A stretch of 64,000 nt of DNA. Origin: Gemmatimonadota bacterium. GTDB taxonomy: Bacteria > JAAXHH01. A program made the translations under genes and the position numbers. How positions within the stretch are numbered: position 1 is the stretch's first letter; each line of letters opens with the position of its first letter. The stretch covers positions 186,001-250,000 of the forward strand of contig VXMB01000014.1 in assembly GCA_009841265.1 (NCBI GenBank). The letters run 5' to 3'. The notes under the pieces were generated by a model. That model saw only the letters and a list, made by a program, of their open reading frames with translations, had not been told where the DNA came from and made no database searches. Of this stretch, positions 51,277 through 59,856 are shown one piece after another.

Positions 51277-53172
51277 ATGCACATGGTAAAGGGAATGAGG
51301 CTTCCCTCGAAGCCAACCGTTGCCGAATCGGGTCGTATCGGTTCATCCCGGACGCGGTATTCCGGTACGTTCCGGACGCTGTTTCTCCTGGCGATCCTGT
51401 ACGCTTTCCCCGTTGACGCCCAGCAGTCCCTCATCGTCGATCGCATCGTCGTCGAAGGCAACGCGACCATCGCCGGGGACCGTATACTCAGTCTGATCGA
51501 AACCAGAACGGACAGTTTTCTAAGGCCCAGATTCTGGCAACGCAGACGTTTAAATAACGCCACCTGGCGGACCGACCTGTCGGCGATCGAGAGCTTTTAC
51601 AGGAACAGCGGTTTTCTGGATGCAAGGGTCCGGTTCGTTCGCGAAGAGATTGACACGGATCGGGTCGCGCTCAGGATCGTCATCGACGAAGGTCCTAGGT
51701 ATACCGTGCGCGCGGTCAATCTGAACGGCTTCGGATACCTTTCCGAAGACGAAATCCGGCAGAACCTTATCACACGGGAAGGCCAGGTATTCTTCCGACT
51801 CTCCGCCGCGACGGACAAACGCTACATCCAGCGTCTCGCCGATCGCCGGGCGCTGCTGGACGTGGTGGTGGACTCGAAATTCGTAGTGCACGAGGAGGAC
51901 CATTCCGTTACCGTCAACTTCGGGGTTATCGAAGGGCATCCCGTCAGCGTGGGTGCGATACAGGTCCGAGGTCTGCGGAAGACCCATAGAAACGTAGTGA
52001 TCCGCGAACTGGAGATCCAACCGGGAGAACTCTACGACAACGCGAAGATATCGTTGAGCCAGACCCGGCTCTTCCAGACGGGCCTTTTCCGCAGCGTGCG
52101 CCTGTCTCCCCTGAGGAGCGACACCTCAGCTACGGTGCGGGACCTGGTAGTGGAGGTCACCGAATTGCCCGGGGGAGAGGTGAGTTTCGGCGCCGGCTTC
52201 GCCACGGCCGAACGCTTCAGGGGCAGCTTCAGTGTCGCATACCGAAACTTGTTGGGCCGGGGGATCACCATTGGCGCCAACGGTCAGATCAGTTCGCTCT
52301 TCCAGCACATCGAGTCGGGGGTCACGCAACCGTGGTTGTTCCGGACCCGGACGACGGGCATCCTGCGCGCGTTCTTCCGGCGCGAGGACCGCATCAGCCA
52401 TACCGAGCAGGAAGCGGGCGTGTCCGTGGCGGTCAACCGCGAACTCTCCCGCACCTACCGCAGTCAACTGACCTATACGCTGAAGAACATCGAGGTGTCG
52501 TCGCTCAGCGACGAACTGGCCGAACTCCTGCGAAGCGGTTCGGAAGTCGACAGCCTCCGGTCCAGGCGCGAAGGCAGTCTGACCGGGCTTGTGACGTACG
52601 ACACGCGGGATGATATCCTGAATCCGAAGACGGGGTTCTTCGGTCAATTCCAGAGCAGCGTGGCCAGCCCCCTGCTCGGCAGTTCCACGCTCAACCGGAA
52701 CTCGATACTTACGGTGAGGGCCATCGCCCGTAAATACCTGACCTTTCCCAACGCGCCGGATTTTTCCACTGCGGTCTCGTTCGCCTACGTGAGGGCGCTG
52801 AACGAAAACCGCGTACCCCTCGACAGCAGACTGTTTATCGGAGGCGACCGATCGGTGCGGGGGTTCGGTATAAACCGGATCGGCCAGCCCGACGGTGGAC
52901 TGATCGCCATCAGCGCGCAGCATGAAATCCAGTTGCCCTTCTCCCGGTTTGACCTGGCCGTATTCGCGGACTGGGGCGGGGTGGGGAAAACAGTGGGTTC
53001 TTTCGGTTTCGGTGATCTCCTGCTTGGTTACGGAGCGGGAGTCCGGGTGAGTTCCCCGATCGGGCTGATACGGGGCGACGTGGGTTTTCACAATCAAAGC
53101 AAGATCGACCCTCCCAATTCGAGAAAGTACGACCGGACTTTCTTCTACTTCGGTCTCGGACAGGCGTTCTGA
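51277..53172 (+). CDS. BamA/TamA (Omp85) family outer-membrane protein
   Basis: This 631-residue protein has a signal-like segment (RTLFLLAILYAFPVDAQQ) and at least three POTRA domains (about 50-280: LIVDRIVVEGNATIAGDRIL, YTVRAVNLNGFGYLSEDEI, VSVGAIQVRGLRKTHRNVV). A 16-strand barrel follows, with the Omp85 hallmark SVRGFGINRIG and a C-terminal aromatic residue (GLGQAF). It should insert or export outer-membrane components together with the TamB-like protein. The start is not certain: ATG 51277, 51283 and 51295 are possible. The length is that of TamA rather than full BamA (about 800 residues). Confidence 0.9.
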   Translation: MHMVKGMRLPSKPTVAESGRIGSSRTRYSGTFRTLFLLAILYAFPVDAQQSLIVDRIVVEGNATIAGDRILSLIETRTDSFLRPRFWQRRRLNNATWRTDLSAIESFYRNSGFLDARVRFVREEIDTDRVALRIVIDEGPRYTVRAVNLNGFGYLSEDEIRQNLITREGQVFFRLSAATDKRYIQRLADRRALLDVVVDSKFVVHEEDHSVTVNFGVIEGHPVSVGAIQVRGLRKTHRNVVIRELEIQPGELYDNAKISLSQTRLFQTGLFRSVRLSPLRSDTSATVRDLVVEVTELPGGEVSFGAGFATAERFRGSFSVAYRNLLGRGITIGANGQISSLFQHIESGVTQPWLFRTRTTGILRAFFRREDRISHTEQEAGVSVAVNRELSRTYRSQLTYTLKNIEVSSLSDELAELLRSGSEVDSLRSRREGSLTGLVTYDTRDDILNPKTGFFGQFQSSVASPLLGSSTLNRNSILTVRAIARKYLTFPNAPDFSTAVSFAYVRALNENRVPLDSRLFIGGDRSVRGFGINRIGQPDGGLIAISAQHEIQLPFSRFDLAVFADWGGVGKTVGSFGFGDLLLGYGAGVRVSSPIGLIRGDVGFHNQSKIDPPNSRKYDRTFFYFGLGQAF

Positions 53173-53210
53173 TTTTGACCCGACGGCGGATTTACGCCGG
53201 GAAGGGAGAC

Positions 53211-54830
53211 ATGTTCGCTAAATCAAGACTGCAGGCTTTCACGTACTATAACGAGTTTGACCGCGCGGACCGATGGCGCGACGACTTCGCAGAGCTCAAG
53301 GCCGGCGGATTTCAATTCGTCGTCTTCCGGGACGGATTCGATCTGCGAAACCAGCTGGCCTCGGAAGACCAGACGGACCGGGTGAAAGAAATGATCGGCG
53401 CCGCGGCGGACGCGGGAATCCGTTCCATCCTGCACATCGGCAACCCGAAGGCCCTGTACCTGTTGCCCGACTCCCGGGCGTGGCGTCTCGACTATGTGCG
53501 GCGCGTGTCGGAGGTATTCGGGTCCTGCAAGGGATTGTACGCGCTGCAACTGGAGGACGCGCCCACGGGAGGAAGCGAGTACCCCGAGGATCGCTGGCAA
53601 CAGGTGATGGAGTCCGTTGAAGGCCGCCTGTTGACGATGGAAATGACCGAAGACGGATACCGGCATGGGCGCAGGATCTGGCAGATGGAACAGTATGCGC
53701 TGTTTACGGCAGAGGTGGCCCGGGCCGTGAAGAAGGTGAAATCGAACCTGAAGACGACGATGGCATTCCATCTCGACGCCCTCCTGCCCGCCGAAACACT
53801 GGTCCACTTTCAACATACGGCCCGCGCGCTGGACTTCGTCATCATCGATCCGGGATCGCCGCCGGCTCAGTCCGCCACGGATACCGGCCGCCTGATCCGC
53901 TGGGCGGCGCGCGCGGCCGGGTCTCTGGCGGAAAAGGACGTCTGGATGGTCGTCGGATCGCAGATGATGCGGGGCCGGTACCAGGCCACGCTGCGGGAAC
54001 TGCGGGAATGGACGGCTGCGGCTTGCGCACCGGGCGTATCGGCCGTTGGCTGGCATAACTGGGACGATACCGCGTGGTGGGAAGGCCGGGCCATACGGGG
54101 CCGGTCCCTGTCGGAATCGAACCCGGAGCTTTGGGCGGCAATTTCCACCTTGTGTCGATCGGTGACGGAGACGGAACGCGCGAATGGGTCGTCCTCGGAG
54201 TACCGATGCCTGCTTTCGTACGATTCCGTCGCGAGCCGCGTGCCTGCGCTGGACGTATGGACGCCTCATGGCATCCTTGAAGAAAGCACGGGACAGGAAA
54301 TCGGATACGCCTCCGATCACCAGGTATCGGACGGGGACAAACTTTCCGGGTGTGAATTGCTCTGCTGCACGCCCTGTCCAACGGTGAAAGAAGCGGTCGT
54401 CGAACGGTTGATTCGCTACATGCGGGCAGGCGGATGGATCGTGGGTTCGGCCGACGACTTCCGCCTGGACGAGGGGATGCGTCTCGGCGACGCGCGGGCA
54501 CGCGTGTTCGGCATACAGGTGGAGTCCGTCCTCAACGATCCGGACCGGATCCTGCTGACTGCCGGCTGGCCCGACCTGCCCGAGGGCGCCGCGCTCGACG
54601 CGCACCAGTGGCGGGTCCGACCGGCGGAAATCGACGACGACGTGCGCGTCATCGGACGGTGGGGCGACGGTTCGCCCGCGGTGATCCTGAAACCGCACAA
54701 GGACGGCGGCGCCCTGTACATCGGTACCGATCCCTACCGGTCGGCGGACAGAGACCGCAACGGCCACTGGCGTGGATTCCTGAAGGCCGTCCTGGACCGG
54801 GAAGTGCTCAGGCGCTTGTCGAAGGCATAG
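53211..54830 (+). CDS. Glycoside-hydrolase-like TIM-barrel protein with a GH42-type C-domain
   Basis: This 539-residue protein starts at ATG 53211 behind AAGGGAG. The N-terminal half reads like a TIM barrel: SRLQAFTYYNEFDRADRW, GGFQFVVFRDGFDL, GIRSILHIGNPKALYLLP, LYALQLEDAPTGG (possible acid Glu) and VSAVGWHNWDDTAWW. The C-terminal half has ELLCCTPCPTVKEAVVERLIRYMRAGGWIVGS, which recalls the trimerisation or glutaminase-like domain of GH42 beta-galactosidases. No signal peptide is seen. No substrate can be assigned. It follows the BamA-like gene by 38 bp on the same strand. Confidence 0.6.
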   Translation: MFAKSRLQAFTYYNEFDRADRWRDDFAELKAGGFQFVVFRDGFDLRNQLASEDQTDRVKEMIGAAADAGIRSILHIGNPKALYLLPDSRAWRLDYVRRVSEVFGSCKGLYALQLEDAPTGGSEYPEDRWQQVMESVEGRLLTMEMTEDGYRHGRRIWQMEQYALFTAEVARAVKKVKSNLKTTMAFHLDALLPAETLVHFQHTARALDFVIIDPGSPPAQSATDTGRLIRWAARAAGSLAEKDVWMVVGSQMMRGRYQATLRELREWTAAACAPGVSAVGWHNWDDTAWWEGRAIRGRSLSESNPELWAAISTLCRSVTETERANGSSSEYRCLLSYDSVASRVPALDVWTPHGILEESTGQEIGYASDHQVSDGDKLSGCELLCCTPCPTVKEAVVERLIRYMRAGGWIVGSADDFRLDEGMRLGDARARVFGIQVESVLNDPDRILLTAGWPDLPEGAALDAHQWRVRPAEIDDDVRVIGRWGDGSPAVILKPHKDGGALYIGTDPYRSADRDRNGHWRGFLKAVLDREVLRRLSKA

Positions 54831-54892
54831 CATCCGCGGCACGGAGCCGCAGACACGCAAGAGCTACCGGCGCTTGCCGGAACTACCGGCGC

Positions 54893-55483
54893 CTACTCCA
54901 GATTGGCGTGGCGATCGAACATGCCCTGCCCGGTTTCGCCGAGCCGCGCCATGAGCAGCATGACGCAGGCATCGAGCATCACCCCGAGGCTCTGTTCGAA
55001 GAGCGTGCCCATCGGCTGGTGCGACCGATGTTCCTTACCGCTGGTTGTTTTCGATGATTTTGGCGCAGGCGCGGGAATGACGACGACAACGTCCGCCAGC
55101 CGGGCGGCCGGAGATTCCGGGACAGCGGTCGCCGCCGCAACGCGCGCGCCGGTCTTGGCGGCTTTACCCGCATAGTGGACCATGCGGTCCGTCACGCCCG
55201 ATCCCGATCCGATCAGCAGCAGGTCGCCCGGCCGGATCGGCGGCGAGGTCGTTTCACCCACCACGTGGACCGGCCGGCCGAGTTGGGCAAGCCGCATGGC
55301 GAAGCTGCGCATGACCAGCCCGGAACGCCCCGCGCCGGCGACGAAGACCCGCCGGGCCCCGGTGACTTCCCGCACCAGTGCTTCGACTTCATCGCATGAG
55401 ATCCGATTCAGCGTTCGCCGGAGTTCGTCCAGGATGGACCGGGCGATCTCATCGAATGGGGGAGAGGCTCTCTCGTTATCCAT
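54893..55483 (-). CDS. hxlB: 6-phospho-3-hexuloisomerase (PHI), SIS domain
   Basis: This 196-residue SIS-domain protein is read from ATG 55483, which overlaps the HPS stop by 8 bp. It contains VFVAGAGRSGLVMRSFAMRLAQLG (sugar-phosphate loop), DLLLIGSGSGVTDRMVHYAGKAAKTGARV and the C-terminal PMGTLFEQSLGVMLDACVMLLM. PHI isomerises 3-hexulose-6-phosphate to fructose-6-phosphate in the ribulose monophosphate pathway of formaldehyde fixation, or runs in reverse to supply pentose. The tandem hxlA-hxlB arrangement supports this. The family is distinguished from other SIS isomerases by this gene pairing. Confidence 0.85.
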   Translation of the reverse strand: MDNERASPPFDEIARSILDELRRTLNRISCDEVEALVREVTGARRVFVAGAGRSGLVMRSFAMRLAQLGRPVHVVGETTSPPIRPGDLLLIGSGSGVTDRMVHYAGKAAKTGARVAAATAVPESPAARLADVVVVIPAPAPKSSKTTSGKEHRSHQPMGTLFEQSLGVMLDACVMLLMARLGETGQGMFDRHANLE

Positions 55484-56165
55484 CGGCTCGATGCACGATC
55501 TCCATGATCCGCCGGATCGCACGGACCGCGCGGCCGGGGTCGGCGTTTCCGGTGATGTAACCGCCGACGACCACGATGTCCGGGCCGTGCGGTATCAGCC
55601 GCTTGATCAACGCGGGGTCCAGTCCGCCCGCAACGGCCAGCCCTGCCCGTTCGACCGCTGCGCCGACCCGGCCTATGCCTTCCAGGTTTCGCGCTGGATC
55701 ACCCGGTCCGCCCGGTCCGCCCGGTCCGCTCTGCCCCCGGGCGTCGAAAGCCGTGTGCATACAGATGTAATCCAGCCCGGCCCGATCCATCCTGCGGGCC
55801 AGGGATACCGCCTCGTCCACTTCACGGGCGGTGATCAGGTCGGCCATGACCTGGCCGCCGGACCGCTTCGCCCGATCGCCCGCTTCCCGAAGCGTGGCCG
55901 GGTGGGCCGTACCGAGCACGGTTACGATGTCCGCCCCCGCATCGAAGGCGAGGCCCGCTTCCACGGCGCCGGCATCCGCGATCTTGAGATCCGCCAGGAT
56001 CTTCTTGTCGGGATGGTCCCGCCTGGTCCCGGCGATGATGTCGACCCCGTAACGGATCAGCAGGGGCGTTCCGAGCTCGATGATGTCCACGTCGCCGGCG
56101 GTCTCGTCCAACAGGCGGCGAACCGTACCCGCGTGCGGCGTGTCCAGGGCAAGTTGGAGCAGCAT
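55476..56165 (-). CDS. hxlA: 3-hexulose-6-phosphate synthase (HPS)
   Basis: This orotidine-decarboxylase-like TIM-barrel enzyme has LLQLALDTPHAGT (first strand with Asp), KKILADLKIADAG (DxKxxD catalytic motif), ADIVTVLGTAHPATL and VVGGYITGNADPGRAV (phosphate-binding loops). HPS condenses formaldehyde with ribulose-5-phosphate. ATG 56165 (MLLQLALD) is preferred over GTG 56180 by comparison with known HPS starts. A surface insertion GQSGPGGPGGPGDPA (about 141-155) is a 9-bp repeat product. The same operon holds LarC-like and PHI genes. Confidence 0.88.
   Translation of the reverse strand: MLLQLALDTPHAGTVRRLLDETAGDVDIIELGTPLLIRYGVDIIAGTRRDHPDKKILADLKIADAGAVEAGLAFDAGADIVTVLGTAHPATLREAGDRAKRSGGQVMADLITAREVDEAVSLARRMDRAGLDYICMHTAFDARGQSGPGGPGGPGDPARNLEGIGRVGAAVERAGLAVAGGLDPALIKRLIPHGPDIVVVGGYITGNADPGRAVRAIRRIMEIVHRADG
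55692..55736. repeat. 9-bp repeat array in hxlA
   Basis: GCCCGGTCC occurs three times in tandem (one copy begins with A instead of G), flanked by diverged units. It encodes GPGGPGGPG on the coding strand, the same frame as in dnaG. Confidence 0.75.
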
Positions 56166-56216
56166 GATGGCCGTGTCCACTGGGTAGCGGTGGGCAACGG
56201 GTCCGCTTCGACCCGG

Positions 56217-56993
56217 TCAGTCCACACCGTCGCCGATACATACCCGGAGCAGATTCGGGTGTTCCGGGAGATCCTTCGTACCGGCGCCATAGCCGATCTT
56301 TCTCAATATCATCCTTGGCAGGACCCCGTGCCCGTTTGCCGTAGCTTTAAGAAACGCGGCGCCGGTCGGGGTGACCAGTTCACCTTCGATCCCGGTGTGG
56401 TAAACCGGCATGTCGCGCATCAGCTCAAAGGCGCCCGGGGCGGGGACGGGCATCCGGCCGTGCGCGCAGTGGATAAAGCCCCGTCCCACCGGCAGCGCCG
56501 ACGCGTATACCCGGTCTATGTCGAGCAGGGCCAGGCCGATGCAGGCGCCCACGACGTCCACGACCGCATCCACCCCGCTGACTTCGTGCAGGTGTACCTC
56601 CTGTTTCGAGATGCCGTGCACCTTGCTTTCCGCCGTCGCCAGGTGATCGAACACCTCGATGGCCCGGCTTCTGACGGACCCGTCGAGCGTGCTGCCTTCG
56701 ATGACGGAGATCAAATCGTCCAGGTGCCTCGCTTCTCCGTGGTCGTGGAAGGGTCCGGATTCGCCGGGCCCTTCGATGATTTCACGGCCTTCCGCGGTCC
56801 GGACGAGGACATCGATCTTGGTTCCCGCGATATGCTGCCGGGTCACCGTCTTCCGGGTGAGCCGGAAACCGTCCAGGGGGAGTTTCTCCAGTTCGCTGTT
56901 CAGCGTATCGAAATCCAGGCCGGCGTCCACCAGCGCGCCAAGAATCATGTCGCCGCTGATGCCGGAGAAGCAGTCGAAGTACGCTATGGCCAT
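56217..56993 (-). CDS. larC: LarC N-terminal domain protein (nickel-pincer cofactor synthesis), short form
   Basis: This 258-residue protein has AYFDCFSGISGDMILGALVDAGLD, VTRQHIAGTKIDVLV, SKQEVHLHEVSGVDAVVDVVGACIGL and PVPAPGAFELMRDMPVYHTGIEGELVTPTGAA, all of the LarC family that inserts nickel into the lactate-racemase pincer cofactor. Full LarC is about 400 residues and in Lactobacillus needs a programmed frameshift to join LarC1 and LarC2. Here the frame ends after LarC1 (GDGVD), and the next gene starts within about 50 bp, so LarC2 is absent. LarB and LarE are not nearby. It is the first gene of the HPS-PHI operon; an alternative metal-handling role is possible. Confidence 0.8.
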   Translation of the reverse strand: MAIAYFDCFSGISGDMILGALVDAGLDFDTLNSELEKLPLDGFRLTRKTVTRQHIAGTKIDVLVRTAEGREIIEGPGESGPFHDHGEARHLDDLISVIEGSTLDGSVRSRAIEVFDHLATAESKVHGISKQEVHLHEVSGVDAVVDVVGACIGLALLDIDRVYASALPVGRGFIHCAHGRMPVPAPGAFELMRDMPVYHTGIEGELVTPTGAAFLKATANGHGVLPRMILRKIGYGAGTKDLPEHPNLLRVCIGDGVD

Positions 56994-57073
56994 CCATCCG
57001 CCCCATAAATAAATGACCGGACGATCTCCGTTCTTCGTCCGGTCATGCGAATCGTTTGGAAAAGCGGGTCCGG

Positions 57074-57757
57074 CTAATTTCGGGGGCCGTCGTCCGTTGC
57101 GGCGTCACTGGTTTCACTGGCTTCGGCATCTCCACCGGCGTCCCCGGCGTCGCTGTCCGCTTCCACGGTTACGTCACCCGCGTCTCCTGTTTCGCTGTCC
57201 GCGGTCGCTTCCCCACCGGCGTCCCCGGCCTCACTGTCCTGGCTGCTTCCTGGTTCCATCTCCCCTTCGGTCATCCCCTCTTCGGCCATCTCCTCTTCGG
57301 TCAATTCGGCTTCTTTCAATTCCAGGGCGACCAGCAGTTCATCCACGTCTTCCGGCCAGGCCTCGTTCAACTCCAGCGCGATCGTCAGTTGATCGGCGAC
57401 GGTTTCCATGGATGCTTCCTCGATGCCCATTTCCGCCAGGCTTTCCTTGAAACTGCTGCCGACGTATTCGATTTCACCGCCGGAGACGAAAGTGAACTGG
57501 GCCAGCAGGGTCTCCTTCCACGCATCCTGGTCGACCCCTTTGAGATGGCCCTTCAACGGTTCCTCATCCACGGCCGCGGCAACGAAGTCGTCGATCACGC
57601 CCATGATCATCTCTTCGCCGCCCAGACGGTCATACAGGGGGCCGTCCATCACCCATTCCATGTTCGGATCGTCATGCTGGGCATGCAGGGGCGCTGCGGT
57701 TCCGATCAGCAGCAACAGCGCGGAAAGCGCCGCGGTAGCCATAACCATTCGAGTCAT
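57074..57757 (-). CDS. Secreted truncated-globin-like protein lacking the proximal His, acidic repeat tail
   Basis: This 227-residue protein is read from ATG 57757 (AAGGAG nine bases upstream). A signal peptide (MVMATAALSALLLLIGTAAPLHA) is followed by a group-I truncated-globin-like region (about 40-130): LYDRLGGEEMIMGVIDDFVAAAV, then QDAWKETLLAQFTFVSGGEIEYVG and FKESLAEMGIEEA. The position of the proximal haem His (H in the HAGMGI pattern) is Leu107, so ordinary haem binding is unlikely. The C-terminal 75 residues are acidic, with three DSxxGDAGG-type repeats of about 14 residues. Location periplasm or outside. Function unknown. Confidence 0.7.
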   Translation of the reverse strand: MTRMVMATAALSALLLLIGTAAPLHAQHDDPNMEWVMDGPLYDRLGGEEMIMGVIDDFVAAAVDEEPLKGHLKGVDQDAWKETLLAQFTFVSGGEIEYVGSSFKESLAEMGIEEASMETVADQLTIALELNEAWPEDVDELLVALELKEAELTEEEMAEEGMTEGEMEPGSSQDSEAGDAGGEATADSETGDAGDVTVEADSDAGDAGGDAEASETSDAATDDGPRN

Positions 57758-57889
57758 TTTGAAAATCTCCTTGTCCCGATACGGGTCACGTTGTTTCGGT
57801 ACAGACTCCATCTCTCGTTTTGTCCGTCGTCTGCGTCAACAGGGTTATACAGGAAGATAGAGAAATCCGTTAAAAAATCAAATGATTCT

Positions 57890-57911
57890 CCCCGGACCGG
57901 CCGGACCGGGG
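57890..57911. repeat. GC-rich palindrome between the HAD and globin-like genes
   Basis: CCCCGGACCGG (57890-57900) and CCGGACCGGGG (57901-57911) form a near-perfect 22-bp palindrome with one mismatched pair. On the minus strand a T-rich run follows 15 bases later, which is too distant for a good terminator. Confidence 0.6.
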
Positions 57912-57917
57912 AAGCGC

Positions 57918-58748
57918 TTACAGCAGACAGGTGTCGATGATGTGGGCGACACCGTCGGCGTCGTTGTCCGGCGCGACCACGTCCGCCGCGCGCCGCACGG
58001 CGTCGGGCGCGTTCCCCATGGCCACGCCGAGGCCGGCGTATTCAATCATGTCCAGGTCATTGAAGTTATCGCCGATACTGATCATCCGCTCCGCTCCGAT
58101 TCCGTAGCGTTCGCCGAGGAAAGCGAGGGCCTTCGCCTTGGACACGCCGGCCGGTACGATCTCCATGCACCAGTAGTCGCCCACCAGGGTGCTGCGCGAC
58201 AAGATGACGCCGATCCGATCGCCGTATTCCGTCAGCTCCGCCTTCAGTTCATGCATGGACGATCCTCTTCCGGCCACCGCGATCTGCGCCGGGTCCCGGT
58301 GCAGCACATGTTCCAGGCCGTCCACCTGTAGGGCCTTGTCCGCATTGGCCTCCAGGTAGCGTTCTCGCCAGCCGTTCGCCGAACGGGGGTGTTCAAACCA
58401 GATGTACCGGCTTTCCGGGACCGGTTCATAGACGAGGGGGTCGTGACCGCGCCGCCTGCAGAAATCGACCAGGTCGGCCGCCAGGTCCCTGGGCAGGTTT
58501 TGCGCCCGGAGCAACGGACCGTCCAGGTGCTCGAGTATGAGCGCGCCGCTGTGGAAGACCAGCGTCGTGGAGGAAGGCACCTGCTCCGCCGCGGTCCGGC
58601 CGGAGTTCAGGCTTCGCCCGGTACAGAGCGCCACGCGCTTCCCGGCCGAGACGGCCCGTTGAAGCGCCTCGCGCGTTACCGGGGAGACCTCGCGGCGCGA
58701 GGTCAGCAACGTGCCGTCGATGTCGATGGCGATCAGGTCGTAGGTCAT
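57918..58748 (-). CDS. Cof-type HAD-family phosphatase (copy 1)
   Basis: This 276-residue protein has HAD motif I IAIDIDGTLLTS, motif II LCTGRS, and the Cof signature near the C-terminus, MISIGDNFNDLDMIEYAGLGVAMGNA (motif IV, GDxxNDxxM). Cof-type HADs dephosphorylate sugar phosphates or cofactors such as pyridoxal phosphate or FMN. A similar gene lies 18 bp upstream on the same strand. Its product has 276 residues against 275, and matching motifs, so this is a tandem duplication. Substrate not decidable. Confidence 0.88.
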   Translation of the reverse strand: MTYDLIAIDIDGTLLTSRREVSPVTREALQRAVSAGKRVALCTGRSLNSGRTAAEQVPSSTTLVFHSGALILEHLDGPLLRAQNLPRDLAADLVDFCRRRGHDPLVYEPVPESRYIWFEHPRSANGWRERYLEANADKALQVDGLEHVLHRDPAQIAVAGRGSSMHELKAELTEYGDRIGVILSRSTLVGDYWCMEIVPAGVSKAKALAFLGERYGIGAERMISIGDNFNDLDMIEYAGLGVAMGNAPDAVRRAADVVAPDNDADGVAHIIDTCLL

Positions 58749-58766
58749 GCCCGCAACTCTTTCAAT

Positions 58767-59594
58767 TCACTTTATGAAGCGCTCGATAGCCCGGGCGACG
58801 CCCTCGTCGTCCACCGAAGCCGTGACATGATCCGCCCGGGCGAGGATTTCTGGGGGGCCATTTCCCATGGCCACGCCCAGGCCCGCGACGTCGAGCATTT
58901 CCAGGTCGTTCAGGTTGTCCCCCACGGCCATGACCTCGGAGAGCCCGATCCCGAGAAGCCGGGCCAGCCTGCGCAGTCCGTCGCCTTTGGATACGCCGGC
59001 CGGCATGACCGTGATGACGTGGTAGCCAGGGTCCCAGGGACTGATTTCGAAGACCACCCCCGTATCAGGCAGCTGTGCCCTGATGTGTGATTCTCTGGAC
59101 TCGACCCGTTCGTTGCGTTCGGCGACCGTGATGCAGGCAATGTCCTGGCGCAGAAACGCGCAGACGTCGTCCACCCGGTGAACGCGGTCGGCGTTCTGCG
59201 CGGCATAGTCTATAAACGCCTGGTTGTCCGGATCGAAGGAGTCATAGTAGAAGTACTGCACTTCGGGCAGGGGGCCGTACACGATGGGATGAAACCCGAT
59301 GCCGCGAAAGACCCGGACGGCGTCCATCGCAAGATGGCTCGGCAGGTTTCGCAGATACCTGGCGCGACGACCTTGGGCGTCGTAAATCATGGCGCCGTTG
59401 TTCAGTACGTAGGGGGCGTTCAACGGCAGATGCCGCACGGCCTCCTCGGCGGAGGGCAGGCTTCGCCCGGTACACACCGTGACGCGGACGCCGCGGCCGG
59501 CCGCGTACCGAACGGCGTCGACCGTGGCATCGGACATTTCCCGCCTGCCGTCGAGCAGCGTGCCGTCGATGTCCAGGGCGAGGAGACGATACAT
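58767..59594 (-). CDS. Cof-type HAD-family phosphatase (copy 2)
   Basis: This 275-residue protein has LLALDIDGTLLDGRREM (motif I), VCTGRS (motif II) and MAVGDNLNDLEMLDVAGLGVAMGNG (motif IV). It is clearly a paralogue of the next gene downstream; both have the C2 cap region between motifs I and IV (HPIVYGPLPEVQYFYYDSFDP here). The gene starts shortly after the tRNA terminator (59608-59636), so it is transcribed separately from the tRNAs. Confidence 0.88.
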   Translation of the reverse strand: MYRLLALDIDGTLLDGRREMSDATVDAVRYAAGRGVRVTVCTGRSLPSAEEAVRHLPLNAPYVLNNGAMIYDAQGRRARYLRNLPSHLAMDAVRVFRGIGFHPIVYGPLPEVQYFYYDSFDPDNQAFIDYAAQNADRVHRVDDVCAFLRQDIACITVAERNERVESRESHIRAQLPDTGVVFEISPWDPGYHVITVMPAGVSKGDGLRRLARLLGIGLSEVMAVGDNLNDLEMLDVAGLGVAMGNGPPEILARADHVTASVDDEGVARAIERFIK

Positions 59595-59607
59595 GACAGA
59601 CCCAATT

Positions 59608-59636
59608 AAAAAACGGAGACTTCTGGAAAGCCTCCG
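59608..59636 (-). terminator. Rho-independent terminator after the tRNA pair
   Basis: On the minus strand CGGAGGCTT (59636-59628) pairs with AAGTCTCCG (59622-59614), apart from one G-T pair, across a five-base loop. A run of six T (59613-59608) follows. It lies between the tRNAs and the HAD gene. Confidence 0.7.
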
Positions 59637-59663
59637 CTTTTCGACGTAAACCTTTACACCCGA

Positions 59664-59737
59664 TGGGCGCTAGTGGACTCGAACCACTGACCTCCACGAT
59701 GTGAGCGTGGCACTCTAACCGGCTGAGCTAAGCGCCC
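59664..59737 (-). tRNA. tRNA-Val(CAC)
   Basis: The minus strand reads GGGCGCTTAGCTCAG at the 5' end, with acceptor stem GGGCGCT/AGCGCCC, discriminator A, D-loop AGCTCAG, anticodon stem CCACG/CGTGG with loop CTCACAT (anticodon CAC), and T-loop GGTTCGAGTCC. The 3' CCA is not encoded. It is 6 bp downstream of the neighbouring tRNA gene. Confidence 0.9.
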
Positions 59738-59743
59738 GGCAAA

Positions 59744-59817
59744 TGGGCCCGCCAGGACTCGAACCTGGGACCGTCCGATTATGAGTCGGATGCTCTAACC
59801 AACTGAGCTACAGGCCC
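59744..59817 (-). tRNA. tRNA with CAT anticodon (Met, or Ile2 if modified)
   Basis: The minus strand begins GGGCCTGTAGCTCAGTTGG; acceptor GGGCC..GGCCC, discriminator A, anticodon stem TCCGA/TCGGA with loop CTCATAA (anticodon CAT), and T-loop GGTTCGAGTCC. It is not an initiator by its paired acceptor end. Elongator Met and lysidine-modified Ile2 share this anticodon; sequence alone does not settle it. CCA is not encoded. Confidence 0.85.
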
Positions 59818-59856
59818 ATGGTAGACGCCCAGTCAGCATGCCCGACAAGCGGGACC

